Assembly: GCA_026413225.1 (NCBI GenBank) | Contig: CM048572.1 | Location: 6,634,001-6,698,000, forward strand | Direction: 5' to 3' | DNA: 64,000 nt | Origin: Otis tarda | Lineage: Eukaryota > Chordata > Aves > Otidiformes > Otididae | Shown here: positions 48,901 through 61,500 of the stretch, piece after piece | Numbering within the stretch: the first letter of the stretch is position 1 | Layout: every line of letters begins with the position of its first letter | Made by a program: the position numbers and the translations under genes | Notes under the pieces: generated by a model | Told to the model about the DNA's origin: nothing | What the model saw: the letters and a program-made list of their open reading frames with translations, nothing else | Database searches by the model: none

Positions 48901-48924
48901 AAAAAAAAAAAAAAAAAAAAAAAA
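48901..48924. repeat. A24 homopolymer
   Basis: An uninterrupted run of 24 A on the plus strand, about 100 bases upstream of the OCSTAMP start codon (T24 in gene sense). No CR1 tail or SINE body adjoins it, so it is a simple repeat rather than a retroposon end. Confidence 0.9.
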
Positions 48925-51900
48925 GCTATTTTAAGGCCATTCAGATCAGCAACACTGGCAATTCCTGAAGTGAGTGGGCAAACCTGGTGCGTGAAGCCTG
49001 GGGAACAGCCACACTACAGGACAGAGCCGGGATGCACGGCACTGCTCAGGCTTTACACCTCTTCTGGTCTCACTGTTATTGCAGAGAAGGCTTATTTTCA
49101 TGACACATAGCTGAAAAAAAAAAAATGAGTCAATGACATATGGACTGATGAAGACGGAACAAGCATCACATGGAGCACAGGGTGTCACCATCCCTTGTGG
49201 GGAAATCAGCTGTCTCACCCCAGCTGACTTCTCCCGCTGCCCACCAGCCAGCAGCAAGGTTGAGATTTCTCTCAGAGAGAAGGGGAGCTTTTCCTTTTTC
49301 AGAGGTCAGCCATAGCACAAAGGGTATGGTAGGATCCATCAAACCATGTGCTGATAACTGTTCATGTGTTCCGGCAGGCTGCCGCTCCCCGCTTGAACAG
49401 CGAGCTCCTGTGCAGGGTACACGAACTGCTTAAAGGCTCGTCTCACAGCCCTAGCAGAGAAAGATGAAGCTTCAAACTGGAACCAATTCCCTATAGCCAG
49501 CAAATCCACTGCAAAGAAAGCCCTGCCACAGGCAGGATTCCCAAAGCACGCAGAAGCTCCCAGACGAGTAACCCAGGACTTCTGGTCCCCACGGGACCAT
49601 CTCGCCTGACCCCTGGGATGTGCAGGGCATGGAGCTCCAGCCACCAGACCCACTCACCAGGAGAGGAGGATCAACCCGTGGTGCTTGCTCCTCGGTTATG
49701 TTTCCAAATAAGAGGGATCCCCCTCCTCCATCCAGCTGGCACACAGGAAACGCGTACCACCACTGCCTAGCATAGAGTCATGGCTTACGGGAGCCTTCCC
49801 TGGCTCCCACCAAACCTGCCCCTTCACCAGATGCTGTCACATTAAGCCACCACTTGTAGACAAAGGTGACACAGCTTACCCAGCCGCTGCTGACCCCACT
49901 TCTCACGGGGTGTGGAGTCCCGTGAGGGACCCACTGTCCCGTGCAGAGCCGAGCTAAGCCCTCCCACCGGCTGGGAACCGCTGGGCCCCCGGGATGTTCT
50001 CATGCTCCCCTGGGCGGGAGAGGGCAAAGGGCTGGAGGTCAGCCCTGTCCTGGCCACCCCCAGGGACCAAGCATGCGGGGCTCTGCTCTCCGGCGAGCGG
50101 TGGGAGAGCAGCACCTTCCCCAGGGAACATGGCTGGGTCCCGCAGCAGCGTCAGTCGTCAGAGGACGCACAACCATGAGCGCAAGCGGGCAGAGCAAATC
50201 TCAGTCCGCCCCCTCAGCCCTTCCTGCAGGTAGCAGACAAATCCTTTCCGCCCTTGCCGCTCCGCTCCACAGCTCTGCTTTATTGCTGGAGTTTTTCTTT
50301 TTCCCACGTGGCTGGTAGAGCAAAGGTTTCCTCCTGGTGCCCCGGAGCACAGACACCGAATGGGAAACCCTGGCTGGCTCCAGTCAGGACAAGGCACCAG
50401 CCAGGCGGGCGTGAGAGAAAGTGCCGTTTGTTTGGAGCATCCATAGCAATTGCTTGCACGGGCTGTGAATTAGGTCCTGAATTCAATCTGCAGGCTATAA
50501 AGGATCCCCCCAAAAGGCCCATAGCTGTACCCTGAAAAATTCAGCAGGCTCTCCTCAGTCGCTATTCTGAGGTTAAACTTCTTTCTCGCTGTATTTCTGA
50601 GCTGATTTCATCAGCCCCCCGGACCCCACCCAGACTAAGCAGGCAGCTTTCTGGGCCACAGAAAAAAAGATATTAGCAATAAAGAACAAAAAAAACCCTC
50701 AAGTCCACAACATAGTGATGAGTGTTTTCTGAGTCTGCTGCATCATCTGGCAAAGGGGAGCTGAAGTCTGTGGGGGAGCTGTGCTTGACCAGGAACTCCA
50801 GGCAGCACCGAGAAGTATTTGTATGCAAAGTCAAACCTAGATTTTCCTCCGGCTCAGCTCAGAATTGATCTCTGGAGGCTGGACTATCCTAAATCTAGGA
50901 TATCTTCTATTTTATACCCTGAACTGATAACCTCTAAATGAGCTAGAACCGTCAATGCCTAACTTTCCCCAGGGCACAATGAACAAGCTTGGTTCTTTTT
51001 TTTTGGGGGGGTCGGGGGTGGAAATCAGTGACAAGTGTGTGTGTTTATAGACGTACAGGAAGAACCGTGGGCGAAGGCTGGGGAGCAGGACATGGGCAGG
51101 ACTGCGCATCTCAGCAAAGCAACTGTGACATCTTGCGGTCACATTCTGCTAAAGTACCTCCAGGTCCGACCTCATTTCAGCTCAGAAACTCAAGAACTCT
51201 GTGAGTGGGAGACTTTTAAGGAAAACTGAGGAAGCGAAGGAGGAACAGGAGGCTGGCTGTGTCCCTTCGGGATGCTTTGAGGTGCCTGCTCCCACCCCGC
51301 ATCACTGGGGACCTCATGGCCCAGCTCTGAGGTGGTGCAAAGGGGCTTTGCTTTCTTGACAAGCTCCAGCCTCTGTAAAGCTGAAGCTCTAGAAATTTTT
51401 AACATCCCCGTTTTAGACTTTTTAGCACTGCGGTAGGAGACAAAGAAGAGACCCACATCCCTGGAACTAGCTTGCTGTAACTACGAGAAGGCAGAGGATT
51501 TCATTTGTATCTCAGCCAGAAAGCACAGCCTGGCTTTGCTCCTATTAGGGACAGGGACTGAGCTTGTACCTACCGGGACGGAGGTTTTAAATCCCTTTCA
51601 GCTTTGCAGGCTGCGGTGCTCGCAGAGTGGGTGTCAGGGCAGCCCAGACACGAGCCTCTTGCCAGGACACCTGCAAGTCCAACCTGCAGTGACAGGGTAA
51701 CGCCGCGGCGGTGGCGATGATGGGAGGGGGTACAACCTAAAGGAGCAGCTGTATCACAGGTGGGGCGGGGGGTACATGGACTGTACAGCTCAAGACTGGG
51801 TAAAGAATGAATGGAGGGCTAAAAACAGGATGGTTTAAGACTGAAGATGTTTCTCCATGGCAATATGATCAGCACCTGTTGATCACGTTATTCTGCTAAT

Positions 51901-52796
51901 TGAAGAAATTGAGGGTGTGGGAAAGATGAGCCCATTAGTGGTGACCCTTCGCTTGTTAAAATCACATGCAAGTGAGCAACTTACGGTGATACAGAGCCAG
52001 GTCGTGTCTGCTTAGGTTTCTGTTACAGAAATACAAAAACATCCCAGCAACATCATTTCAGCGACTGATGAGGGACAAATGTGGCAAGGAGACCAAGGCT
52101 ATCTACCCCACCAGAGCTGAATTTTCCCTATCAGGCCAGGCTTTCATTCGTTTCAGGAATCTTTCCCTTTCTCTCCTGAACTCCCAGTATCGCTGTTGGG
52201 CGCAGGTTGGCCGAGCGCAGCCCTGGAATCACTCACCGTAGAGCAGCTCTTCCCTGCAAACAGTTTGTAAAGCAACTCGGATGCTTCTGGGATAAAAGAC
52301 ACTACAAAATGCTTTGCTACTGTAAATAAACCAGAACGATTTTCCTCCAAGTGTCCCAGGAGAACACTCGGAGGTTGGTCCGGGATCGGATGGGGAACAT
52401 CAAAGGAGTAAAGCAGAGATAGTCTGGATGTTGAATTTCAATGCGTGAGCGGCATTTCCTGCTAATTAAAATTCACAAGCGGGCTGCCGATGTGAATGGC
52501 TTCTGTGATGGCTCTTGGATTTTTACATTCCTAGAGAAACGGTGCATAGGCGGGCAAAGTTCCTTCAAAATAACACAGCTGAAGTTATAGAAGGTTAATA
52601 TAGCGCTTGAAATGCTCTTCCCTGGGAATTTTCATATCTCTGCTCACATCACAGACCCTTCAGGAATAATGAGGTTACCACTAAAAGCTGGTTTTGGCAA
52701 ATTTCAGTACTAGCAGCAGCAAACGGAATCAGAAATTATTCATGCAGGCCAGTTCACCCTTGAACCCAAGAAATACTAAATCTTAACATTTCTGCC

Positions 52797-52815
52797 AAAA
52801 AAAAAAAAAAAAAAT
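52797..52815. repeat. A19 homopolymer
   Basis: A simple A run followed by TTAAATC. I see no target-site duplication or processed-gene body next to it. Confidence 0.85.
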
Positions 52816-53957
52816 TAAATCAAGCATGCCAGACTAGTCCTGCTCTCATGGATCCCTGGATATGAAAAAGCAGAATCAGGTAATGCTGTCATCCACGTCC
52901 TTTAAACCAGATCCCCCCCAGGAGAGCCCTGGGAAACACAGAGGCTGCTGGCAGAAGCCAGGTCTTTGAGGAAAATAGAGGTTTAGGATGCAGGTGCTCC
53001 TCACACCTTTCCCAGCCCTGCCAAGGCCCTGTGGTGTGACCCTGGGTAAGCACTGGTCCCCTCTCTGCCTCAGTTTCCCATGTGGGCACAGCGATAATAA
53101 AGCTCCCCTGGCTGCGTTTGTGACATACCTTCTGATCTCTGGACACGGGGCCACAGATGTGTCAGGACACTGATTTTTGGAGACTTCCACACAAACTTTG
53201 TTGTCTCCGTTCTGCTTTCACGCCCACGTAAAACCATCCTGCTGGACTCAGCTAGGACGCACCAAGGCAGAGCCGAGACCGTAGGTAAACCTGCAGCTCC
53301 CGCGTCTGCAACGGAGCTGGACTGGACGTTACCCGTTGAGTCTCAAAATCAGCGGATCCAAAGCCTCTCGCTGCCTGTCCTCAGGCTGCCGGGACAGAGG
53401 CAGCTCTGTTCCAGCGACCGGCCCTGATCTCCCACAGCAGCCCCAGCCACGGCGGGACAGCGGGGATCCTTCCTGCGGGTCCCAACCACGCAGGGTACAG
53501 CGGGTTCCCTGGCCCCGGGACAGCGATGCTGTGCCGTTTCACAGGACGGCTGGCTGGGAAAGGGAACTGCAGGGTGCAATTTTCCTGTCCCTGTTCAGCC
53601 CATCTTCGCTAAGGCATGACGAGGAGCGTCCACGCAGAACGATGGCGCCCAAACCCAGTGCGCAGCCGGCACAAAGCTGTCCCGGGGAGGCGGAACGGAG
53701 ATTCGGGGTATCCCATATCCCCAGCAAAGGGGCTGCTGGGGCCCGAGATGCTGGGCAAGGAGCCTTCCCAGTCTCGTTGCTCCTCTGCTTAACAAGGCTC
53801 CGTTTTGGCTCAGACTGGGAGGGAGACCTCACTGTCCTCCTGGGGAACCACTGCCCAAATCAGGGGGTGAAACTAAGGGAGAGGGAGGCTCAGGCTTTGC
53901 TTTTCTCCTCTCAATCTACAGAGCAAACAGGACGATGCGACATGCTAACAAATGTGC

Positions 53958-53963
53958 TTTATT
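53958..53963 (-). terminator. SLC13A3: Candidate poly(A) signal of SLC13A3
   Basis: AATAAA on the minus strand, 1.37 kb past the SLC13A3 stop. An earlier AATAAA overlaps the last codons of the gene and is unlikely to be used. The assignment is a candidate only. Confidence 0.3.
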
Positions 53964-55336
53964 GGATGTTTTCCACAATCATTAAGGATTTTGTTGAACT
54001 CAAGGATTTTGCTGAACATTAAGGATATTTTTTGAACCTGACCGATCAAAATTCCACATTCAATTGGTTTTGGCAGTTTCAGTTCGAGTCCCCACCTACC
54101 ATGCGGCCCTGGGGTAACCCCTGCAGCTGCTGTGGCTGGCGAGCGTCGCCCTGCCAGCTCTCCCACCCGGCCCCGGGGTTCAGCAGCAGCACAGGAGCAG
54201 GGGGGATGCATGGGATCCCTACCCCGGGCCAGCTCCACCAGTTTACATCGTCAGAGAAATCTGTCCTAGCACAGGGATCCAATCACTCACCTTCCCTAAA
54301 CCAAGAATCATATCCTTCATCTTCCAATCCATCTATTTCAATGACTGTTCTTTTAAACTAAATATTTCAGATTCTTACAGAAAATTTAAAAAATCAGATA
54401 AAATGGTGATTAAAATCACAGTCAATTTGCAATGCTTTCATTGAAAGTACCCAAGCAATCTGATTTTAAAAGACGTTAAGAATCAAGGCGTATTTTTCAG
54501 AAATTTCAATAATATTCCAATGCAACTTGTCCAGTGACCTGTGACTCAGCAGGTCGCTCACGAGTGAGTCAATCTGACAAACCTACACCACCGATGTCCA
54601 AAGTTACGTCAGAAATTAATTTGGTCCCAAGCCCACATCTGTGTACTCAGTGCAAAGAACCAGGCAGCAACTCCTGCTCGAGGTTTTCAAAACACTGAAC
54701 ATGTTTGGAAACAAACTGTCGCCTTCCTGTTTCCAAAGCTTGGAGTTATGCACCGAGTCCTACCGACACATCTCCTGAGTCATCCCTTCATGCACAAACC
54801 TGAAGAAATAGTCTTCATCCTCCATGAGAGAACTACTCATGAGATGGCAATGAGATCCCATCCTTCACATCCTGCTAGAAGCACCCAGTCACGCCGCCTT
54901 TCCCCGGTCAGATTCTGATACACTCACTCACATTGGGTTGTACATAAATAATCCAGTTGCCTCCACCCCGTTCCCAGGGCTCTTCTCCAAAACGAGGTAG
55001 GGTATCAGAAGCCAGAGCAGCAATGCTCGCGAGCTATCACGAGGGGACAGACATCTACCTAAAGACACTCGACGCTTACAGGGTTGTCCAGTTAACAACC
55101 ACCTACGACAGATGGACTCTGGGAGAGTCTGACTGGTACCTGTGGAAGGTGGGGAAAGATCTTCAGAAAAAATAATACATGGATGTTGTGACACTGACCA
55201 GTATTTCTAAAAATAAAATTAAACCAGAGGGTCCCATACAGTGTGAGCAGCCACGTGGCTTTCCTCCTGCGCATGCTCTGACGATTCCAGTGCCCAAGTC
55301 CTAAGTGAGTGAGTCCTTCCCCAGGGGTGCCTTTGT

Positions 55337-55522
55337 TCATATTTTATTTAGTGCACTTAAAGTGACATTTTCTACAGATGTCAAGAGTGAGGTGGCATTT
55401 TCTGCATGGATGTTGGCCCATGCAGGGAAGGTCCCCAGCTGGAAGATGCTCTTGGCCCATGTGTTCATAGCCAAGCTAAGAAGTAGAACTCCCATAAGAT
55501 TCATGAGCAACCCAGTTCTTGC
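55337..55522 (-). CDS. SLC13A3: SLC13A3 last coding exon
   Basis: The acceptor ttttatag is followed by ARTGLLMNLMGVLLLSLAMN, the final transmembrane helix, then a hydrophilic tail with sequons NAT and NVT. TGA is at 55339-55337. It supplies 61 residues. Confidence 0.93.
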   Translation of the reverse strand, partial: ARTGLLMNLMGVLLLSLAMNTWAKSIFQLGTFPAWANIHAENATSLLTSVENVTLSALNKI

Positions 55523-58500
55523 CTATAAAAGAAATACAAAGACAACTGTTGAGTTTAGACTGGACATCTACAGCATGTGAAGCATGAAGCTATTCGAAAA
55601 TAAACATTATAAAAATGGAAAGCTTAATTGCCGTTAATATTAGCAACATCTTAAGGAGGCTTTCTTAAGCCATGAAGGCCATTCTGCAGATGCCTACCAA
55701 GCTTTGATCCACCAAAAACACTAACATCTGTTTGGCCTCAGGAATGTGAGCAGGAACTGAGACCAAGCTTAATTTTACTCAAAAGCTTTTTTTTCCACTG
55801 AGCTGGGGAACATTTCCTGCATCCAGAAACCTATGAAAATTGAGCTGCTGACACTAGCAGGAACAGGAGCAGGGTCTGGGAGATGCTGAACATATCCAAG
55901 ACCAGCTTTGTCACCATTTGGAGCCATGGTGGCTCCAAATTTCACAGCACCAAACAACATACAGGCTCCTTTCATATCCCTGTGCCTTCAAACACTTCTG
56001 AGAACAGTATCACACTTCTGTCTTTTCACATTACTACAGATTGAACTAGTAACAATCCAGAAAATTCCTTTTTAAAATACTCCACTCAGGCTGATTGTTT
56101 TCAGTATTTTCTATATCTAAAAACTTACCATATCCTTGACCATCAAGTGTCCAGAAGAAAATGCAATTGAGTTAGGAGGTGTTGAGACTGGCAGCATGAA
56201 TGCGTAGGAGCATCCTATAGTTCCTGGTATCATTAAATAGAGTGGATTTACTTTCAGACGAATGGCCTTGAAAAACAAAAAGGAACAGAAATTGTACCTT
56301 GGGGCTTAGGATTCATAGGCAGACAATTAAAGGATGCGAATAGCTAGTGCTCCGTGCAGAGCTGTATCCCGCACTCCATGATAAACAATCACATATCTCG
56401 CCAACAACGTCTGAAGGATTATTATCCTTCAGCGCCCACATTATGCTACAGGCACTTGCTTTGCTGCTTGCAAGGATTTCAAAGTGCCTGAGGTCCAGGA
56501 GCAGGAGAACCATTATGGTGCCTGTTCCAGTATGGACGCAATACAGACCTGCCCGTCCAAGGGGCAGAACAAGAAGGGCAGAGGAGCAGCTGGTCTTGCC
56601 ATGGGGCTATCTTACCAGCTCTGCCAAGACAGGCAGAAAGATGATAATAGTAGCTGTGTTGCTGGCAAACTCCGTGAACAAGGCAATGACAATTGTGATG
56701 AGGATGACAGCCACAGGCGGTGGTACACCCTCCAAGGGATGCAGACGGCCTCCAATCCAGACAGACAAACCAGACTCCTGCAGAAGGGGAGAGCAAACGA
56801 GCTGGAGAGTGGAGCTCCTGCATCCCTGCAGGTGAACTGACCCTCTCATAGAACTGCAGATCACACATGGACCTTCAGCGACCCACACAAGCACCTACAT
56901 GCAGTGTCTTCAGGGAATTTAACAGCAAGCAGTTTGAAAGGAGTTGCAAGATCTCTTAACCTCCTTAGTCATCTGCTGTGCATTGTTATCCCTTGGAGTT
57001 GAGAAACATGTCCTTCAATTGTTGTGACCCCGCAGATGCAAATTTCCAAGATCCAAATGAGAATCCCAAGTGACACCCTGATAAAATTCAACTCTGTTGG
57101 GCAGGATGACTGCAATGTGGCATCTGCAGTGGGCCTCACCTCACAGCCCTTTGCCATGGCAAAGCCTCCTCCAAGCAGCAAGATGATGTTCCAGGGCACC
57201 GTCTCTTGGGCCTTCCTCCAAGTTAGCAAGGGCTGCGTCTCAGTGTTTGGTGCTAGATGAAGAGAAAACCCCCCGTGTCAAACACCCACTCAAAGAGGAG
57301 CACATCAGTCATCATCTGACAGAGTGATATCATGATCCTGACATCAGTGCTGAAGCTTACTGACCATGAGTTGCTGATGGCTAAAATATACATATGGAGT
57401 CTCTTAGGCTAGACAATTAAAAGATCACCTAACTTAATATTAGATTTTTTTTAAAAAGGAAAAGAAATTCTAGCACTTAAAGTTTTCTTTGAGGCTTTCT
57501 TGAAGGAACATTTAATATCAGGTTAATATTCTCTCTGTAACAGGCAAACATTGTCCTCAACAAATGGGAGTCTACGGAAGGAGGAAATTTTCTACTATTT
57601 GAATTACGAAGATATTATTAATTTTCTACTTGCTGTTCAAGGGCTGGTGAGTTTTATAGCAAAGAGCTCATTTCCTCTAAAGGCCATCTCTTAATACACG
57701 ATGAAATGAGCTCTGTCATACAGAAGGATGCACTAATGGGACTGTAATTTTCTGTTGAACAAGAGCACACATATTTTATCTAGAGAAGGCCTGATTAAAC
57801 ATCTTTCTGTTTATGGACAAATGTGCATGCCTCAGAGCAGCCAGTATTTTAGATCCCAGACGGCGCTGCACCATCCACAAAGGGCCTTCATCAGCTGCAT
57901 CTTCACATTAAGACCGTTTCACATTAAGACTTACTACAAGTGGCTTATGAATTAAACTTTGTATCTCATTGCTACTCAAGAGGATAGACTCAAGATCTCA
58001 AAAGACTCCTGGCACTAAAACGTGCAGGAGAGTTTGGGCTTTAGGAGTTTAAATTCTCAATCATTCTGGGAACTGAGGAAGGGCCCCTGTTTTTGAGTGT
58101 GGACAACTCACCCAGCTCTGCTCACTCAGAGGCTCATGCTGCCCCTCCCAGGGACAGGAGCTGTTTGGGAGGCAGCAAACCTCTGTTCCACAACCAAGTC
58201 TGCTGTGGTAAATCAACAACGATTTCAGTTCGCTTCAACCCCCATGGCATCATCTCCAACAGCTACATGAGCAACTGAGTCATTGCTGCCATCTGTACCA
58301 GGGCAGTGACTGCCAAACCTCTTCCGGCACTTGAGGAAGAAAAAGCCTCTGTATGATCACACTGCACCTTCAGGCCACGCTGCTCCAAACGGCCAGCGCA
58401 GCTGCTGAGGGCTGGTGCAGGTCCAAGGGGGGACAGTCCTGGCTCTTGCTCTGTGCTTGCCCTCCCAGAACACAGGCAAGGGCTGAGTCCCTGCCCCGAG

Positions 58501-61500
58501 GGGTCTCCTACTCACCTTTCAAGTCAAACCACCACCTGAAGGAGGGTTTTTGCGAAGGGAAGAAGAACAGTACAATCACAATGGTGATTCCCGTAACCGC
58601 ATCGGAGATAAACCTGTCCAAAAGCAGCAGAAACACTTGTAAGAAGCATGAGCCTGTAGAATTACAAAGTTTATGAGAAGAAGGATTTACCAAAGAAGCT
58701 TACAAGTTTCCATCAGGTTTGAACAACACTCACTGTTCCCAGTTCTTTTCTTTTTAATTCCCCACCAAGCTACATTTCTGCATGGGCTGTGAACCCCCTA
58801 GAAAAGTTGCCCTACAAATGTAAAAACCAAGATCTAATCCCCACCACACTGATGCTCCAGCTACCCTGACTGCAAATTCGTGGTCAGTCCATGAGGGGCT
58901 GTGAGGACAAGTTTCCTCAGCTCACTGCAGGGAGGAAGAGAGGCAAAGCCCAGCCCATCTTATTTGTTTGAGCTCTTTGTGAACTGCTCAAGCTCTGAGG
59001 TGAAAGGCAGGCTCCATCCAGTAAAGAGCTTAAGCATGTATTTGATTGTAAGGAGCTATGATGAGGAAAAAGTCCATAACTACTTTGTTGTATTAAGGAA
59101 TCATTTATCAAGCTAGGGCTTTATTAAAAAAAAAAAAAAAAAACAAACGATGAAGGTCTCTTTTGTTAAGAAATAACAACACCCTCTCAGCTTTAGCATT
59201 CCTCAACTGCTATATCCGTTCATCTTCCGAAGGTATGGATGTCACAGGGGAGACAAACTTGCCAAACAGACAGGATAGCACTCAGGGTCAGCTCCTGCCA
59301 CCTCTCTTCAGTCTCCATACCTCCAGTGAAATCAGTGGATTGCATAAAGAATTCAGCATTTCACTGTAAATGTACCTATAAACAGCATCCCCAACATTAA
59401 AACCCTAGGGATGGCCTCAGATAGACATATGCCAGCTTCCCACCAGGCTTCATGCCCCTCCTCCAGGAGACAGAAACAATAAAGCCGCCTCTGCTACTTG
59501 AAGCTCAGTTTAATTTATTCCAGGAAACCTGAGCAATAGTGTTAAGCAATGCAATCAGAAACCCAGGAATCTCAACAACTTGGAAATGCTTCTGAAAAAT
59601 GTCACAGTGGAATGAAAATAAAATCTTACCCTGGTGCAAACAAGCTTGCCCAACCTGGAATGAATTTGGGATCCCTGGAGAAAAGCATGATAGCAAACAT
59701 GCAGAAGAAGAAGAAAATTGCCTGTTCTGCAAACCTAAAATGAAAAGAAATGCAGTTAAAACACTGATGTGCTACAGGGGTGGATCCAAGCTAGGAGAAG
59801 TATTTGGGTCAGGCTGCAGCAGCTTGGGTGAGAAGGTAGGCTGGTTTTCTAAACATAACTACAGTGAAACATGGGAATAGATTGTAAATCTATTTGCAAA
59901 TATTGATATTTGCCATCAATTATCTCTTGTTGGAAGACATTAAGGAGCAATAAAGCGGGCATCAGGAATGCCCGGACCAGATGTCACAACCGGCACACGC
60001 AAGGTTGACCCTCTGGCTGCGGCAGGGAGGAAGGGCCAAGCTTCTCATGGTCATTCCTCTCGCCACTGCCCTCTGGGATGTTCCTAAGGCACGGTCAGCT
60101 AGAGATGGCTTCCCTCCAGTTCAAGCAGCGTAAAAGGATGGCTGAGATGCAAATCATATACGAGACAGCAGGAACAAACTTCAAGGTCAAAACCCAAACA
60201 GTATTCCTCAGCACATGACAAACAGCAGAGTAAATGGCAATATCATTCGGTAAGATCAGGCTTGACTCCAGTGGAGTCAAGATTTAACCAAGACAAGGCC
60301 TCAAAACACTGTTTAAAATCTCTCTGAGTGCAAAGAAGAGCATTAAAACCATTGGGAAGAGGCACTTGCATTGATTTTAAGTTATGGGGTTGCTAATCAA
60401 ATTGGTAGAGCACAGCTTAATGGACTTTCTCACTCCTAGACCTCAAAGTGGGACTTTGATTCTTTCAGAGACATTTTGCAGGCTGCTCGATAATGTACTG
60501 AATGGAACAAATAAACCAATTTCTTTCATTTACAGCACAGGCACAGACAACTGTCTTTGAAGAACCACTCCATTTTCCACACAACAGCAATAATTACAAT
60601 GTAGATAGCATGACACGCATCACTGCATCTTCACAGCATTGCCCCGAGTATGAAAATATTATTTTACAGATGGAGAAACACAGACCATTTAAGGTTAAGA
60701 GCTCCAGTTTCAAAAACCTTCATTAGCCCTGGTTGCCCAGAATATCAGTGGCTGGTTGGACATACCTAGGGTTTGAATCTTGGAGACACTCAGCTTTTCC
60801 TGCTTCCCCCTTTTTTGGCATTTCTCATAAGCCTAAATCTCACGTTTCTTTCTGCTGGTTCCTTTCTCCAAAATACGATCCCCATCATTGCAATTTGCAA
60901 CAAGGTTTTTCCAGAAGACAAGACCTTTGAAACACTACAGTAAGAAGCTAAAAGTCTCTTGTTCTTTCTCTACCTAATACAATTGAAGGAATTACACAGA
61001 AAAAAATTATGTATTCCATGACATGGACCTGACTTCTTTCCGTACAGTTTTTTTGAGCAGCTATTAAGACTTCTTAAAGTATATCCACAATCCATCTGAT
61101 TCAGATCTATCATATGACTCATCAACATCCTCAGCAAATGCTTCCTGCTCTGCAGAACAGGTACGCACAATCTTCAAAATTCAGCCTGTGTTGGTTAGGA
61201 CACAACACACAGGATTGGTTTTGTCCCTGGAGTAGAAAAATTACAAACAGTAATTAAACGACCCAGTGTGAATTCACTCTATAATACGGACTTTGTTCTT
61301 GAGAAGATTTGAGTACAAGCTGCTATTTGCAATTATTCCTGTTAGTGAAGGTGGAGAGGCAGGAGTGTGCGAGAAGTAAACTTTAGCAGGTTACAAACAC
61401 TCTGAGTGGAAATATCTAATTCATTTTCTTCTCAAAAACTCATTTTCCCTCAATTCTCCACTTTCAAGACAGGACATTCACAAGCCACTTCACTTCTTTT

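Larger units (their letters stand above)
48800..55336. other. Intergenic region OCSTAMP-SLC13A3
   Basis: No supportable coding gene. The plus-strand frame at 53336-54022 (228 codons) is low-complexity with no family resemblance. This region should contain the OCSTAMP promoter (just above 48800) and the SLC13A3 3' UTR (below 55337). A-tracts lie at 48901-48924 and 52797-52815. The AT-rich segment 52430-52770 has the look of conserved non-coding DNA. Confidence 0.7.

Noticed and set aside
53336..54022. 228-codon plus-strand open frame between OCSTAMP and SLC13A3
   Set aside because: Composition is arbitrary, with no domain and no splice or promoter context. It overlaps the probable 3' UTR of SLC13A3 on the other strand.
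56479..56868. 129-codon minus-strand frame over SLC13A3
   Set aside because: It is a shifted frame across the SNT-motif exon and its intron; the correct frame gives the conserved transporter sequence.
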